Source: Planctomycetaceae bacterium (GTDB lineage Bacteria; Planctomycetota; Planctomycetia; Pirellulales; Lacipirellulaceae). Taken from it: 42,818 nt of DNA. The notes beneath the pieces are model-generated. The model did not search any database. It had not been told where the DNA came from and saw only the letters and a list, made by a program, of their open reading frames with translations. Positions 35,901 to 42,774 of this stretch are shown here, piece by piece (position 1 is the first letter of the stretch; the number at the start of each line of letters is the position of its first letter). Made by a program: the position numbers and the translations under genes. The stretch is from assembly GCA_003233055.1 (NCBI GenBank), contig QIKP01000032.1, positions 1 through 42,818 of the forward strand. The letters are read 5' to 3'.

Positions 35901-37698
35901 CATAGCGTTTCGTAGTTTGGAACGTGGGGCAAAAGCAACTGCTATCGCGAACGGGGCGACGATTGGCAATGCGGAACCCCTAAGGCAGCTCTACGCGCAG
36001 GAACCGGCCCGAAAGCTGCTCCAGTTGCAGCAAAGCTTGCCAACCGATCGAAGAGCGATTTCGATACCGCCGCAGTACTTTGATTTTACCGTTGGACATT
36101 CGCTCGGCTTCGCTAACGAAGCGTATGGAGATATCTACCTCAAGCCAGAGTCTCGTGCGGCAGACCCAAACGTCATCGATCCCACCGATGCTAACGGGAA
36201 CGATAACGACCCTATCACATTTGGAGTCGCGGCTGGCGCTCCGCGATTCGACACCGCAGCGAATCTCGCTTCCACCTTCCCCTGGTTCACTTGGAACAAC
36301 CGCCCCTTCGTTAGCGGGAACGAACTCCTGCAAGTCCCCGCGGCGTCGTCGAGTACCATGCTGCGGCAGTATTCGACCATGAATACGGTGGCGGCCATAA
36401 ACAATCAAATTGATGGGTACTTTGGCGATGAAAAACGCAACGGCACCGACAATCTCTTGCCAATCAATAATCCGGCGCCGCCCGACGCGGACAACACGAA
36501 CGCGCGGCGGTTTAACACGCTTGCCGGGCAGTTTGGGCATCTGCTCAACGCCTTCCAGTCGAGCAGGACACCGGCTGTCATCGACGAAGACATGATGGGC
36601 AACCCCGTACCGGTCGGTGCGCCCAACTTCCACCGCATCCTCGACTACGTCCACACCCCATCGCGGTTCGTCGGAACCGATGCACTACTCAACCCAACGA
36701 TCTTCACGGCCAACTCGACGGTCGACCCGGTCGATCCGAGACAAGAGCTTCTCGCTCCGTTCAATCGCGTTCCGGAGTACCGCGAGCCGGGGAAGATCAA
36801 CCTCAACACGATGATCGGCCAGCGGTTGCCAACCGGTGGCAATCCGCAGTTATGGTCCGACGTGTACGATGGGCTAATGCACCGGGTGCGCGATGGCAAC
36901 GTAATGAACGGCACCCAGCTGGTGACTTCGGGCCACTTCGGGCCGGCGTGGCGCGACGTGGTGCTAAGCCGGCGCGGGTACCCCGATCCGGTTTCGGCAG
37001 GTGCAAACAACGGCATCGACCGGACCGAGATGGTTCTCCATAGCGGGGTCCCAACCTTCTTTGGCAACCCGTTCCGTTCCTCAGGAGCGGGCGACTTGGT
37101 CCCTCTTTCGGGTATGGTGCAGAGTGGTGTTGATGCGTCGATGCTTCGGTCACACCCTTTCAGACCGGGCGAAAGATTTGCCTGGGGAACTCCTGAATCC
37201 GACAACGATGGTAACGGGCTGTTCGACGATTGCCGTGAAGCAGGCATTACCGGCGATGGCACCCCGTTCGGTCTGACTGGCGCAGCTGTGCCCCTCTTTT
37301 CCGAGCTTAGCTCCACCGCCGCCATCGGCGGCACGCGGAACCCTGGCATGAGCTACATGCCACTCACTCGGCTCGATAACCTGACCACGCCCCGCAGCGG
37401 AGTGTTTGCAGCTTGGGTGACGGTCGGGTACTTCGAGGTCACGCCGGCACCCAGGTTTACGAATGTCGAGCAAAAGTTTCTCAACCAAACGGGAGGCGAT
37501 CCAATACGAGCCCGGGCCCTTTACAACCGGGTCTACCCGCAGGGCTACCAACTCGGCAAGGAGCTTGGCAGCGAGACGGGCGACATCGACCGGCAGCGCG
37601 GGTTCTACATCATCGACCGTACCCACCCCGTGGCGTTTAAGCCGGGCGAAGATGTGAATGTGGAAGAGACCATTTTGTTACGACGACGAATCGAATAG
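29977..37698 (+). CDS. Giant GspK/PilX-like protein with calcium-loop repeats
   Basis: A 2573-residue protein, about eight times the size of GspK. A basic N-terminus and RRG/VLLMVVLSMLALFLLLG (31-50) form a prepilin-like signal without Glu at +5, as in GspK. DVDNDNDGIPDS (547-558) followed by DLDSRLNLNAHGS (586-598), and KINLNTMIG near 2273, resemble repeated GspK core motifs. A calcium-loop region with many DxDxDG units runs from about 1048 to 1157 (GDGRDNNGNG, DENNNGRWD, DLDGDGQ, DKDEDGN, DIDGDGN, DLDSNGV). In the GspK family calcium binding supports folding at the pseudopilus tip. Residues about 1355-2088 are encoded by A/T-richer DNA. The ATG has GAGG 9 bases upstream. It ends the pseudopilin run, matching the H-I-J-K order of T2SS loci. 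Confidence 0.85.
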   Translation: MSIRNQNMKNTNRTRRPTRGHTFWRQRPDRRGVLLMVVLSMLALFLLLGTAFLVTSNFYQKSSRDAAKLNRTGNSPSDLLERAMLQLLRDTNNPSSVLKGHSLLRDVYGTDGFIGRVLVPNGQVQLMAQYAGASLGSSPGALGSTQGQLIDLFMMDDGAGSPPLPEAAHVIKLERAPDGMPVDYDPSRADGYYNGCLLTMLDGPAAGQTTRILDYRFVGMFPEPLTGSGNFPVWRLRVMVFPRADGEALNVGTAGIELQELVQDRSTFTGHAFMVNGRPFNGTGVGYNRLAAAGTPRLNAVEREVGPGGFFGTEIALTPNARYVDTTQAASPLNGDPFETFPLPPIAAFPLLNPTADAVLYPTAEGPGGADESYDIADYQNMFLARMPLTPRAMAGLVDGTGVAYELGSQEAHNLINSSDPMRVDSENSVLPSFHRPALVNFWYHRFMNVQWLPGTPNENELAQTIVAPYGPDAIRGNTDDPTGVDLALRDQIVAIKRKIMMRPIPEDHPNFDGSNLASRTLDPEITNYGENDQIRYPFWEVIGPWDVDNDNDGIPDSVWIDLGDPVQKTEEGRLYKAMYAFLVVDLDSRLNLNAHGSVDHFANTDFDPIERVVGNVGNLSGGDLQAQGSDPTRWSSNRMPVGMGWGPGDISLRSILSPVTFPYSGSFTRVFGDPTSDDYARLFMGRVPGDLLSDAIYGRSGTSANTQPGRSLSWDNTTGAIDPASRDSHTPFDFVGYPVADQLRSIRRGGVPQYTFPSSFGTSPDLRCRQAIGIDYSGQPAYEAVWENLNPVTMAGDALVPLVDDSPYEMNLSSSARRGLPSTISQDDDAPFAVAELERLLRSYDPEAGTAPSRLWDLVDTFDPNKSVLTLASNPSSPSPEELALAQTLTQVARRQVTTDSYEIPTPADVVPSYITELGPDGLPGNVGDDDGQDSDGDGTDAEDVVPFNVATGVGEIGWYEIDSSDNRFLSGWSDDFASLTGKSVAEARLVDVLWYRIQKSRIERGINPYNFNHVESVAQLNAISEQLLPPEVLAGYKMDLNRPFGDGRDNNGNGIVDEPIEAGEPYLDENNNGRWDVGEKFVDLDGDGQYYADKDEDGNIDVLDIDGDGNFEPVVDNLWAAQLGTPALVDNAMGKDVSGRLFVDLDSNGVFDPNETLRDDKHLARQLYARHLYVLMLLLTDEEYVAPYNMANPQVRRYLRLKGEELRNATGSIYATQGEAELAAQRKYTCRQMAQWAVNCVDFRDSDACMTPFEYDENPWDGWNCVDTNGTPNDPTDDTFFPLDGDPGTDENHGQRVDWEEMVAQNITNGEKLFTIGATGNPDFTNRSNELNALDSTRNCVWGAERPELLITETLAFHDRRQEDLAGNNSSDHQETAQINGGGNNPDADLDQRLRPRGSAFFELYNPWSGDGQRPAELYSKHTRNPATGDLVDVNGDGQLDGRDMQASPGVELGRLSNHADSRGRRSPVWRMIVVEELPSYRNHRGVDDLPNTSPQENTYVNLAESHSAIEQSVFREHYEAGLQASNPAPDAPVFIPTDPDWDEMFSFRQGGRRVTMKEWIPRLSGTVTTQNPDPTNANDPNEPVDYQRKLIVKPYPYIEREIYFISNNSPSLGGSSPRRLYTNVNVGAMVNEFVTDFSSNVTGSPHVRIPYRYMHLEGGNGRTLLFRFVSKTNPTSQQEVQLAPLMPGRYCVVGSGGTQYPSFLTALDEDGNVRQDAVFSYDSPRFISTVGRLENTTPGRPWGATTYGNKNNLQQTRRFEMIPSTDPNVQQFMVAMNGGNPGLAEGSRQNELFRVNNSYRTAFDFHTTPGDSDENGEPDANIVHPTIAVPIDALSLSEPICGYEVREREISEAEGLRSAALVWDPQLANGEGMYRIAAGPESYDMPFDDEAVLAQTGTTPNFRCVHLQRLADPTLPWNPAPGYASHDSERFAVVTHDPSLPMNPYLTVDSASVDLTTFNGTNDELPNPPTTRIAFRSLERGAKATAIANGATIGNAEPLRQLYAQEPARKLLQLQQSLPTDRRAISIPPQYFDFTVGHSLGFANEAYGDIYLKPESRAADPNVIDPTDANGNDNDPITFGVAAGAPRFDTAANLASTFPWFTWNNRPFVSGNELLQVPAASSSTMLRQYSTMNTVAAINNQIDGYFGDEKRNGTDNLLPINNPAPPDADNTNARRFNTLAGQFGHLLNAFQSSRTPAVIDEDMMGNPVPVGAPNFHRILDYVHTPSRFVGTDALLNPTIFTANSTVDPVDPRQELLAPFNRVPEYREPGKINLNTMIGQRLPTGGNPQLWSDVYDGLMHRVRDGNVMNGTQLVTSGHFGPAWRDVVLSRRGYPDPVSAGANNGIDRTEMVLHSGVPTFFGNPFRSSGAGDLVPLSGMVQSGVDASMLRSHPFRPGERFAWGTPESDNDGNGLFDDCREAGITGDGTPFGLTGAAVPLFSELSSTAAIGGTRNPGMSYMPLTRLDNLTTPRSGVFAAWVTVGYFEVTPAPRFTNVEQKFLNQTGGDPIRARALYNRVYPQGYQLGKELGSETGDIDRQRGFYIIDRTHPVAFKPGEDVNVEETILLRRRIE

Positions 37699-37773
37699 TC
37701 TCTCCATAGCTCCTAGGATCCGCAAGGAGAGACCCTGACTGCCCATTCCCTAACTCGGCACCTCCTACGATCG

Positions 37774-38331
37774 ATGTCCAAAAAAATTTCCTCCCCGTTC
37801 GTGCCGATCCTCCTCGTGCTGCTGCTTGCAGCAGTAGCCTGGTCGTCGTGGGAGTCGTGGAAAGAGAACCAGGAGGGCGATGGCGGGGGCCCAGTGCTCG
37901 GGCAACCGACGCTCGGGCAATGGATGGACATCCCGGTAGAGGGTTGGCTCAACACGCCGCAACCGATCACTGAAAACGATCTTGCCGGCAAGTGGGTGGT
38001 GGTCGACTGCTGGGCGACTTGGTGTGGGCCTTGCATCGCGTCGCTCCCCCACCTGGCCGACCTGAACCAGCGCTATCGCGGGCGCGGCGTCGTGGTGCTG
38101 GGGGTGACCAGCGAAGGTAGCGGCTCGCTAGCGGAGATCCATGCCATGATGGCCCGCGTCGAGGGATTCACCTGGCCCGTGGCGTATGGCGGCAAGAAGA
38201 TATTCCGCCAGCTTCAGGTCAAGGGGATACCGACGCTCGTGATTTACAATCCGCAGGGGAACGAAGTCTGGCGCGGGCACTCGCCCGCCAAGTTGGAAAA
38301 GCAATTGGCCCTCGAGCTGCGCGAGCCATAA
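37774..38331 (+). CDS. TlpA-like membrane-anchored thioredoxin
   Basis: A 185-residue thiol-disulfide oxidoreductase with an uncleaved or cleaved N-terminal hydrophobic segment (9-25), placing the thioredoxin domain outside the cytoplasmic membrane. The redox site is WCGPC (Cys84, Cys87), and the cis-Pro loop reads KGIPTL (Pro153). It could reduce or shuffle disulfides in exported proteins; the several cysteine-rich exported proteins nearby are possible clients, an inference from position only. It starts 75 bases after the giant GspK-like gene, so it may be the last gene of that transcript; no convincing Shine-Dalgarno is present. Confidence 0.9.
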   Translation: MSKKISSPFVPILLVLLLAAVAWSSWESWKENQEGDGGGPVLGQPTLGQWMDIPVEGWLNTPQPITENDLAGKWVVVDCWATWCGPCIASLPHLADLNQRYRGRGVVVLGVTSEGSGSLAEIHAMMARVEGFTWPVAYGGKKIFRQLQVKGIPTLVIYNPQGNEVWRGHSPAKLEKQLALELREP

Positions 38332-38356
38332 ACGCCCCTCTCACCCCAAGGCAATA

Positions 38357-38379
38357 GCCGACGAGCTACGCCTCGTCGG
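38357..38379 (-). repeat. REP-like palindrome, copy 4 (inverted)
   Basis: Exact copy in reverse orientation, 26 bases after the TlpA-like stop. With copy 5 it forms a tail-to-tail doublet that can fold into one long hairpin between two convergent genes and may end both transcripts. Confidence 0.88.
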
Positions 38380-38392
38380 GGCGACGAGGTTC

Positions 38393-38415
38393 CCGACGAG
38401 GCGTAGCTCGTCGGC
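38393..38415 (+). repeat. REP-like palindrome, copy 5
   Basis: Exact forward copy, 13 bases after copy 4 and 19 bases before the stop codon of the minus-strand transglutaminase-like gene. Confidence 0.88.
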
Positions 38416-38433
38416 GACTCGGGATTCGTTTTT

Positions 38434-39423
38434 TCATTCCATTTCTTCGCGGATGAACTTCGCCTTCGGTTGGCCGGAATTGCCGATCGGGACGCCGATC
38501 AGGAAGTCGGAAGCGTAGCGCAATCGTTCCTTCGGCCGCTCGGGAACCTTAAAGTTGTCCCCCTTTTGCAAGATGGTTCGCGCGAGTGGCATCTCGCCAA
38601 AAGCCCGAGAGCCGGCCGACTCGATCGGATACCAAGTCCCCTTGCCGTCGGCATCGACCAGGTAGAACTCGGCGTAGCAGTGGTTATTGACCCACACCAC
38701 CCTGGCCGGCACCTTGTTCGCTCGGCAGAGTCCAACGAAGAGCGCGCTTCGTCCATGGCAATCGGCTTTGCCGTCACGGAGCGTGGTCAGCGCGCTTTTG
38801 TCAGGCCCTTCGATGTACTGGATCGTCTCGAGCATGTAGTCGTAAAGCGACTCGATCCGCTGCCAATCGGTCACGTCCGCTTCTTCCTCTGCCAGGGTCT
38901 CTCCCGCTTCGGTCCATAACTCCTTGGCGAGCATCCGAATCTTTCGGTCGCGTGTTTCGATGTAAGGGCTGGCGGTGAGAAATTTTCGGACGCTCCGCTC
39001 CGGCTTTTTGGGAACCACAAGCTGGGCGATCGTTTCTTCCTCGGGAGGCAAGATCGGCTTGGTGCGGACTTCAAAAGTAACCACTGCGCGGGCTGTCTCG
39101 CCGGCCGCCAGCTTGGGGATAAGGATGAGCATCTGCTTCGCGCCGCCATCGAGATCGCGATATTTCACTTTGCTAACGTGCCGGCTGAAATCTTCGTTCG
39201 TGATTTGGACCTGCTGTTCATCGCACTCGAAAGGGATGGCAACCATGGCGCGAAGGTTTCGGCACGCGCCGCGGCTGGCAGTGATTTCTGCCCCGACCTG
39301 AAAGGTGACGGTGTCCGATTCGCCAAATCGCTCGGGGGCGGTCGTCGTAGGGGCGTCGAGAAGCTGCGCTGGTGCCGTGGCGGCAAGCAGCAAAACTAGC
39401 AGCATCGAACGAAGGGCGAACAT
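38434..39423 (-). CDS. Exported transglutaminase-like protein
   Basis: A 329-residue protein with a Sec signal peptide (SMLLVLLLAATAPAQ, 6-20), a beta-rich domain (about 35-125) and a transglutaminase-like core (about 185-270). The nucleophile lies in GKADCHGRSALF (Cys222), the His in NNHCYAEFY (His248), and the third position reads WYPIES with Glu268 where transglutaminase-like cysteine proteases normally have Asp. Such proteins act as proteases or peptide-crosslinking enzymes; the substrate cannot be told. The conserved PARVVW between Cys and His supports the fold. It is convergent with the TlpA-like gene. Confidence 0.85.
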   Translation of the reverse strand: MFALRSMLLVLLLAATAPAQLLDAPTTTAPERFGESDTVTFQVGAEITASRGACRNLRAMVAIPFECDEQQVQITNEDFSRHVSKVKYRDLDGGAKQMLILIPKLAAGETARAVVTFEVRTKPILPPEEETIAQLVVPKKPERSVRKFLTASPYIETRDRKIRMLAKELWTEAGETLAEEEADVTDWQRIESLYDYMLETIQYIEGPDKSALTTLRDGKADCHGRSALFVGLCRANKVPARVVWVNNHCYAEFYLVDADGKGTWYPIESAGSRAFGEMPLARTILQKGDNFKVPERPKERLRYASDFLIGVPIGNSGQPKAKFIREEME

Positions 39424-39681
39424 GGCAGTCCTGTTGAAGCGGAGTTTTGCACCTTAGCGTGGCCGCGTGGCGACGGTCGGGCGACCAGCCTACTCCCATT
39501 CTACCTCGTCGTGGCAGGGAAGGCGCAAAAACCAACCCCGCTCGCGCGGACGTTCAGGAGGCGTCAGCGCGGCGGGGTGGCTTAAATCGGCGGAAGGCCC
39601 CCCGAAGGGGACCATTCCGCTTGGGCCGCCATGCTGGGGGGGCGGCGGCCCGGACTGTTTTCGCTACTTTCTTTACTTTCT

Positions 39682-40221
39682 CTAGGCCCCAGGCTCTGGG
39701 TCGCTGCCGATGTTCTCCGCTTCAGTCGGCACCTCTTGCTTCCAACCCGAATCGTTCCTCTCTTCGATGCCGCCCAGGTACTCGCCGGCGGGGACCTCGA
39801 TGCCATACGGCGAGCCGTTGCAACTGGAGCAACCACCCTGCTCACCGAAACCGGAGTACCCCGATTCACCGCCGTAGCAGCCGCAGTCGCCACCATACCC
39901 GCTGTAGGAAGGCTCGCAAACCGGCGCGTCGAATCCGCACGTCGGTTCGCTGGGGAGACATTGGCACTGTGGTGCGTAGGGGATTATCTGCGGCTGAATG
40001 GGAGCGGGCATGACGAACTGGGGAGCAGCCACAATCGGGGCCTGCTGCGGAATCACAACAGGGACCGGCGCGGGGGCTCGCACAGGGGTCAAGACTGGCG
40101 CACTTCGGGTGCCACAAAACGCACCGCGGCAAAGGGTACCGCGAACTCGTCGAAAACAACCACAGCCAGTAAGGCTAGCGGCGTAAACGACAACAACCAT
40201 CAGCAGGGCAATTTTCTTCAT
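39682..40221 (-). CDS. Cysteine-rich lipoprotein, function unknown
   Basis: A 179-residue lipoprotein. The start at 40221 has AAGGAG 9 bases upstream and leads straight into the signal KKIALLMVVVVYAASLTGC, with a lipobox LTGC (Cys20). An upstream ATG at 40302 would bury it. The mature protein has a Pro/Val/Ala/Gln-rich middle (40-85), then a Cys/Gly/Tyr-rich region (CQC, GDCGCYGG, GGCSSC) and an acidic end. Thirteen or so cysteines after the lipid anchor suggest disulfides or metal binding. No domain is recognised; small proteins like this are common in planctomycetes. Confidence 0.75.
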   Translation of the reverse strand: MKKIALLMVVVVYAASLTGCGCFRRVRGTLCRGAFCGTRSAPVLTPVRAPAPVPVVIPQQAPIVAAPQFVMPAPIQPQIIPYAPQCQCLPSEPTCGFDAPVCEPSYSGYGGDCGCYGGESGYSGFGEQGGCSSCNGSPYGIEVPAGEYLGGIEERNDSGWKQEVPTEAENIGSDPEPGA

Positions 40222-40689
40222 CGGTGTTAGCTCCTTGCCAGGACTCCGCTTCAGGATGCACAGAGTACTCGGCGACCGCCAAGACGCTGGGGAGTGCGCC
40301 AAGGACGACCAGGGGTGGGCGCCGCCTGGAGGCGACGAAAGGTGGGAAGGAAACGCGACTGACAGGCTGGCTAGGAAAACGAGGGAGGGCGTTTCCCAGT
40401 CGCTGCTGTCGCGTCAAGGAAACGTACCTCACCCCAAGTGATGTGCAAACGCAACGGTGGTATTTTTTCAACCTTCCTGGACCCCGTTGGCCAGGCCTCG
40501 TCCTCATTGCCCGCAAAGTCCTCCCGACTGTTAGAGTCGGTCAGGATGCTGGCAAAGACTTCTGGCTCAAACTCCTTGGTGCCCCGATCCCGACGAGATA
40601 GAGGTGATGTGCGACCGCCGGCATTACCGATGTTGAGAGAATCCGCCCCCCCGCCCTGGCACCCTACCTTTGCTACGACGCGGTTCCCT
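40222..40689. other. Divergent spacer with a long hairpin
   Basis: No gene is called here: the frame of the downstream hydrolase stays open through 40438-40689 but lacks family character. GCGACTG (40355-40361) pairs with CAGTCGC (40397-40403), and inside them GGAAAAC (40374-40380) can pair with GTTTCC (40391-40396). This extended stem lies between the divergent lipoprotein and hydrolase genes and could be a regulatory structure. Confidence 0.4.
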
Positions 40690-41706
40690 ATGCTTTTCCG
40701 ACTCCATCCTCGTCTGCTCAATATCCCGCTGGGGGCCCTCGTCGTCCTGCTGGGGACCTTCGTTGCCATCGGGCTGATGGTTGCCGCTAGTGGAGTCACG
40801 CGGGCCGCTGGTATTCGGATGCAAGACGAGATTGTGGAAATCAACACCCGACCCTGCGACTGCACCACCGACTCGGTACGACTGGCCCATTCGATGCGAG
40901 TCAAAGAGTGGGTGCCGACTGGCAATGGTAGTTCCCGCCGGTGGGTCAACTCGGAATTTCATCGCCTTCAGACCCTCCCGGACTCTGACAGGGTGACCGT
41001 CGTCTACGTGCATGGCAACAAGATCGACCACTGCGACACCCGTCGCCGGAGCTTGGATGTTTATCGCGAGCTGGTTGCCCAGGCAGACGATGACCGACCG
41101 ATTCGATTCGTGATTTGGTCGTGGCCAGCGTCCGAGGTGTCCGGACTTTTAAGAGACTGTCGCGTGAAGGCGGCGCGCACGAGACCTGTTGGATGGCAAC
41201 TTGCCTGGAGCCTTAACCAGTTCCCAGCAGGTAGCCGCGTGAGCTTGCTGGGCTACAGCTATGGCGCGCAAGTCGTTTGCGGGGCGACGCATCTGCTGGC
41301 GGGTGGCGAATTGAGTGGTTTGTCGCTGGAGGCTGCTGCCGAGCCTTGTCGGCAACCGGTGCGGGTCGCGTTGGTCGCAGCCGCCATGCATGCCGACTGG
41401 TTGGGGCCTGGACACTGCCATGGGCGGGCCATGGCACACATCGATCGGCTCGTCGTTACCAGGAATGCGAAAGATCCAGCGATGCAGTTCTACAAATTCG
41501 CAATAAGGAACGGCAGCCCGCAGGCGATGGGGCTTAAGGGTCCCCTCGGCTTGGATTCCGAAAGCCGGGCACGACTTACCTGCATCGATACTTCGCGATG
41601 CGTCGGCCGTTCTCACGACCTCTACAAATACATGGCCTGTCAGCGTACGATGAGTTGCCTCTGGAATCACCTCACCTACGCCGACGAGTTGGCAGTCGCA
41701 CCGTAG
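40690..41706 (+). CDS. Membrane-anchored alpha/beta hydrolase
   Basis: From the ATG at 40690 the protein has 338 residues: a short basic N-terminus, a membrane segment (12-35), and an alpha/beta-hydrolase domain facing outward. VVYVHGNKIDH (104-114) provides the oxyanion HG, and LLGYSYGAQV (186-195) the nucleophile Ser190. The spacing resembles the DUF900-like group. The start is inferred from the position of the membrane segment; ATGs at 40438 and 40630 are in frame but add sequence without features. The C-terminal half has several cysteines (CRQP, CHGR, CIDTSRC, ACQRTMSC). Substrate unknown. Confidence 0.75.
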   Translation: MLFRLHPRLLNIPLGALVVLLGTFVAIGLMVAASGVTRAAGIRMQDEIVEINTRPCDCTTDSVRLAHSMRVKEWVPTGNGSSRRWVNSEFHRLQTLPDSDRVTVVYVHGNKIDHCDTRRRSLDVYRELVAQADDDRPIRFVIWSWPASEVSGLLRDCRVKAARTRPVGWQLAWSLNQFPAGSRVSLLGYSYGAQVVCGATHLLAGGELSGLSLEAAAEPCRQPVRVALVAAAMHADWLGPGHCHGRAMAHIDRLVVTRNAKDPAMQFYKFAIRNGSPQAMGLKGPLGLDSESRARLTCIDTSRCVGRSHDLYKYMACQRTMSCLWNHLTYADELAVAP

Positions 41707-41842
41707 TTTCCCTTGGGAAGGTAGTCCTCTCCTGGGAAAGTAACCCTGACCAGGCAGCAGGAGAGGGATCGCAGGAGCGTCGCTCGTTCTGCGTACCGGG
41801 GGTAGGTTTCCTTTCTAGCGGCACCAAGTTTCGAGAACCGTC

Positions 41843-42739
41843 ATGTCCGATCGCACCGCGTATTTCTGTGGCCAGTGGATTCCCGAGTCGCAACTTGCGA
41901 TTCCGATTAGCGACCTCGGCTTTTCGATGGGAGTGACCGTTACCGAAAGGCTGCGAACTTTTGGTGGAAAAATTTTTCGCGAGCAAGAACACCTTGCAAG
42001 AATGCAAAGGTCGCTCGCCATCGTTGGATTACCAACGGAGCCCCTTGCCTCCGAAATCGCCGGCGCCCTGCGGGAATTCTTAGAACGCCATCAATCACCA
42101 ACGGAACCCGACGACGATTGGGGAATGGTCGCCTTTGTCACGCCAGGAGTTGGCGATCAACCAACGGTTTGCGTCCATGGCGCGCCGCTTCCTTTTAGCG
42201 ACTGGGCCGATTCCTATTCCCAAGGCATCTTGACTCATCTGAGCAACCATCGCCAAGTGCCGCCCGACTGTTGGCCCGCGGAGCTCAAGTGCCGTAGTCG
42301 GATGCACTATTACCTCGCCGACCGCGAAGCCGACGAGACCTCCCCAGGCTGCCGAGCACTGCTGCTCGACCAGGAAGGCATGGTAGCCGAAGCATCGACT
42401 GCCAACGTGGTCCTCTTTCGCGAAGGAGAGGGGCTCGTGACGCCCCGGTTTGGCAAGGTGCTTCAAGGTGTGAGTGTCGCGATGATCCAGGAGTTAGCGG
42501 AACAAGGGGGAATCCCGTTTTGCGAAGCGGACATCGCTCCCCAAGAACTCCAAAACGCCGACGAAGTCTGGCTCACCAGCACCTCCAGTTGCCTGCTACC
42601 GGTTGTTGCCTGCGATGGGCACCCAGTCGGCACCGGTCGACCAGGCGCGGTCTTCGCATCGTTCCTCGCCGCATGGGGAGAGAGTGTCGGCGTCGACATC
42701 GAAAAACAAGCGAAGAGTTTCGCCTCGCGACTCCCGTAG
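41843..42739 (+). CDS. Class IV aminotransferase (branched-chain aminotransferase/ADC lyase type)
   Basis: A 298-residue PLP enzyme of fold type IV. The Schiff-base lysine is Lys149 (AELKCRSRM), Glu183 in VAEASTANVVLF holds the pyridine nitrogen, and LQGVSVAMI followed by TSTSSCLLPV provide phosphate-binding and substrate loops. The family includes branched-chain aminotransferase, D-amino-acid aminotransferase and 4-amino-4-deoxychorismate lyase. Sequence alone does not choose between them, and no neighbouring pab or ilv gene helps. The ATG lies 136 bases after the hydrolase gene and is preceded by no clear Shine-Dalgarno. Confidence 0.88.
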   Translation: MSDRTAYFCGQWIPESQLAIPISDLGFSMGVTVTERLRTFGGKIFREQEHLARMQRSLAIVGLPTEPLASEIAGALREFLERHQSPTEPDDDWGMVAFVTPGVGDQPTVCVHGAPLPFSDWADSYSQGILTHLSNHRQVPPDCWPAELKCRSRMHYYLADREADETSPGCRALLLDQEGMVAEASTANVVLFREGEGLVTPRFGKVLQGVSVAMIQELAEQGGIPFCEADIAPQELQNADEVWLTSTSSCLLPVVACDGHPVGTGRPGAVFASFLAAWGESVGVDIEKQAKSFASRLP

Positions 42740-42774
42740 CCCCTGACCCGGTAGTCCCTGCCCCGTAGCCCCCC
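42733..42774. repeat. Three imperfect 14-base tandem repeats
   Basis: CCCGTAGCCCCTGA, CCCGGTAGTCCCTG and CCCCGTAGCCCCCC follow one another, the first containing the stop codon (TAG) of the aminotransferase gene. This looks like replication slippage at the gene end. Confidence 0.7.

Noticed and set aside
29977-37698. Giant gene as a fusion by missing stops or an assembly join
   Set aside because: It has a GspK-like signal at the front, GspK-type motifs near residues 586 and 2273, and an uninterrupted coherent reading frame; composition changes gradually rather than at a point.
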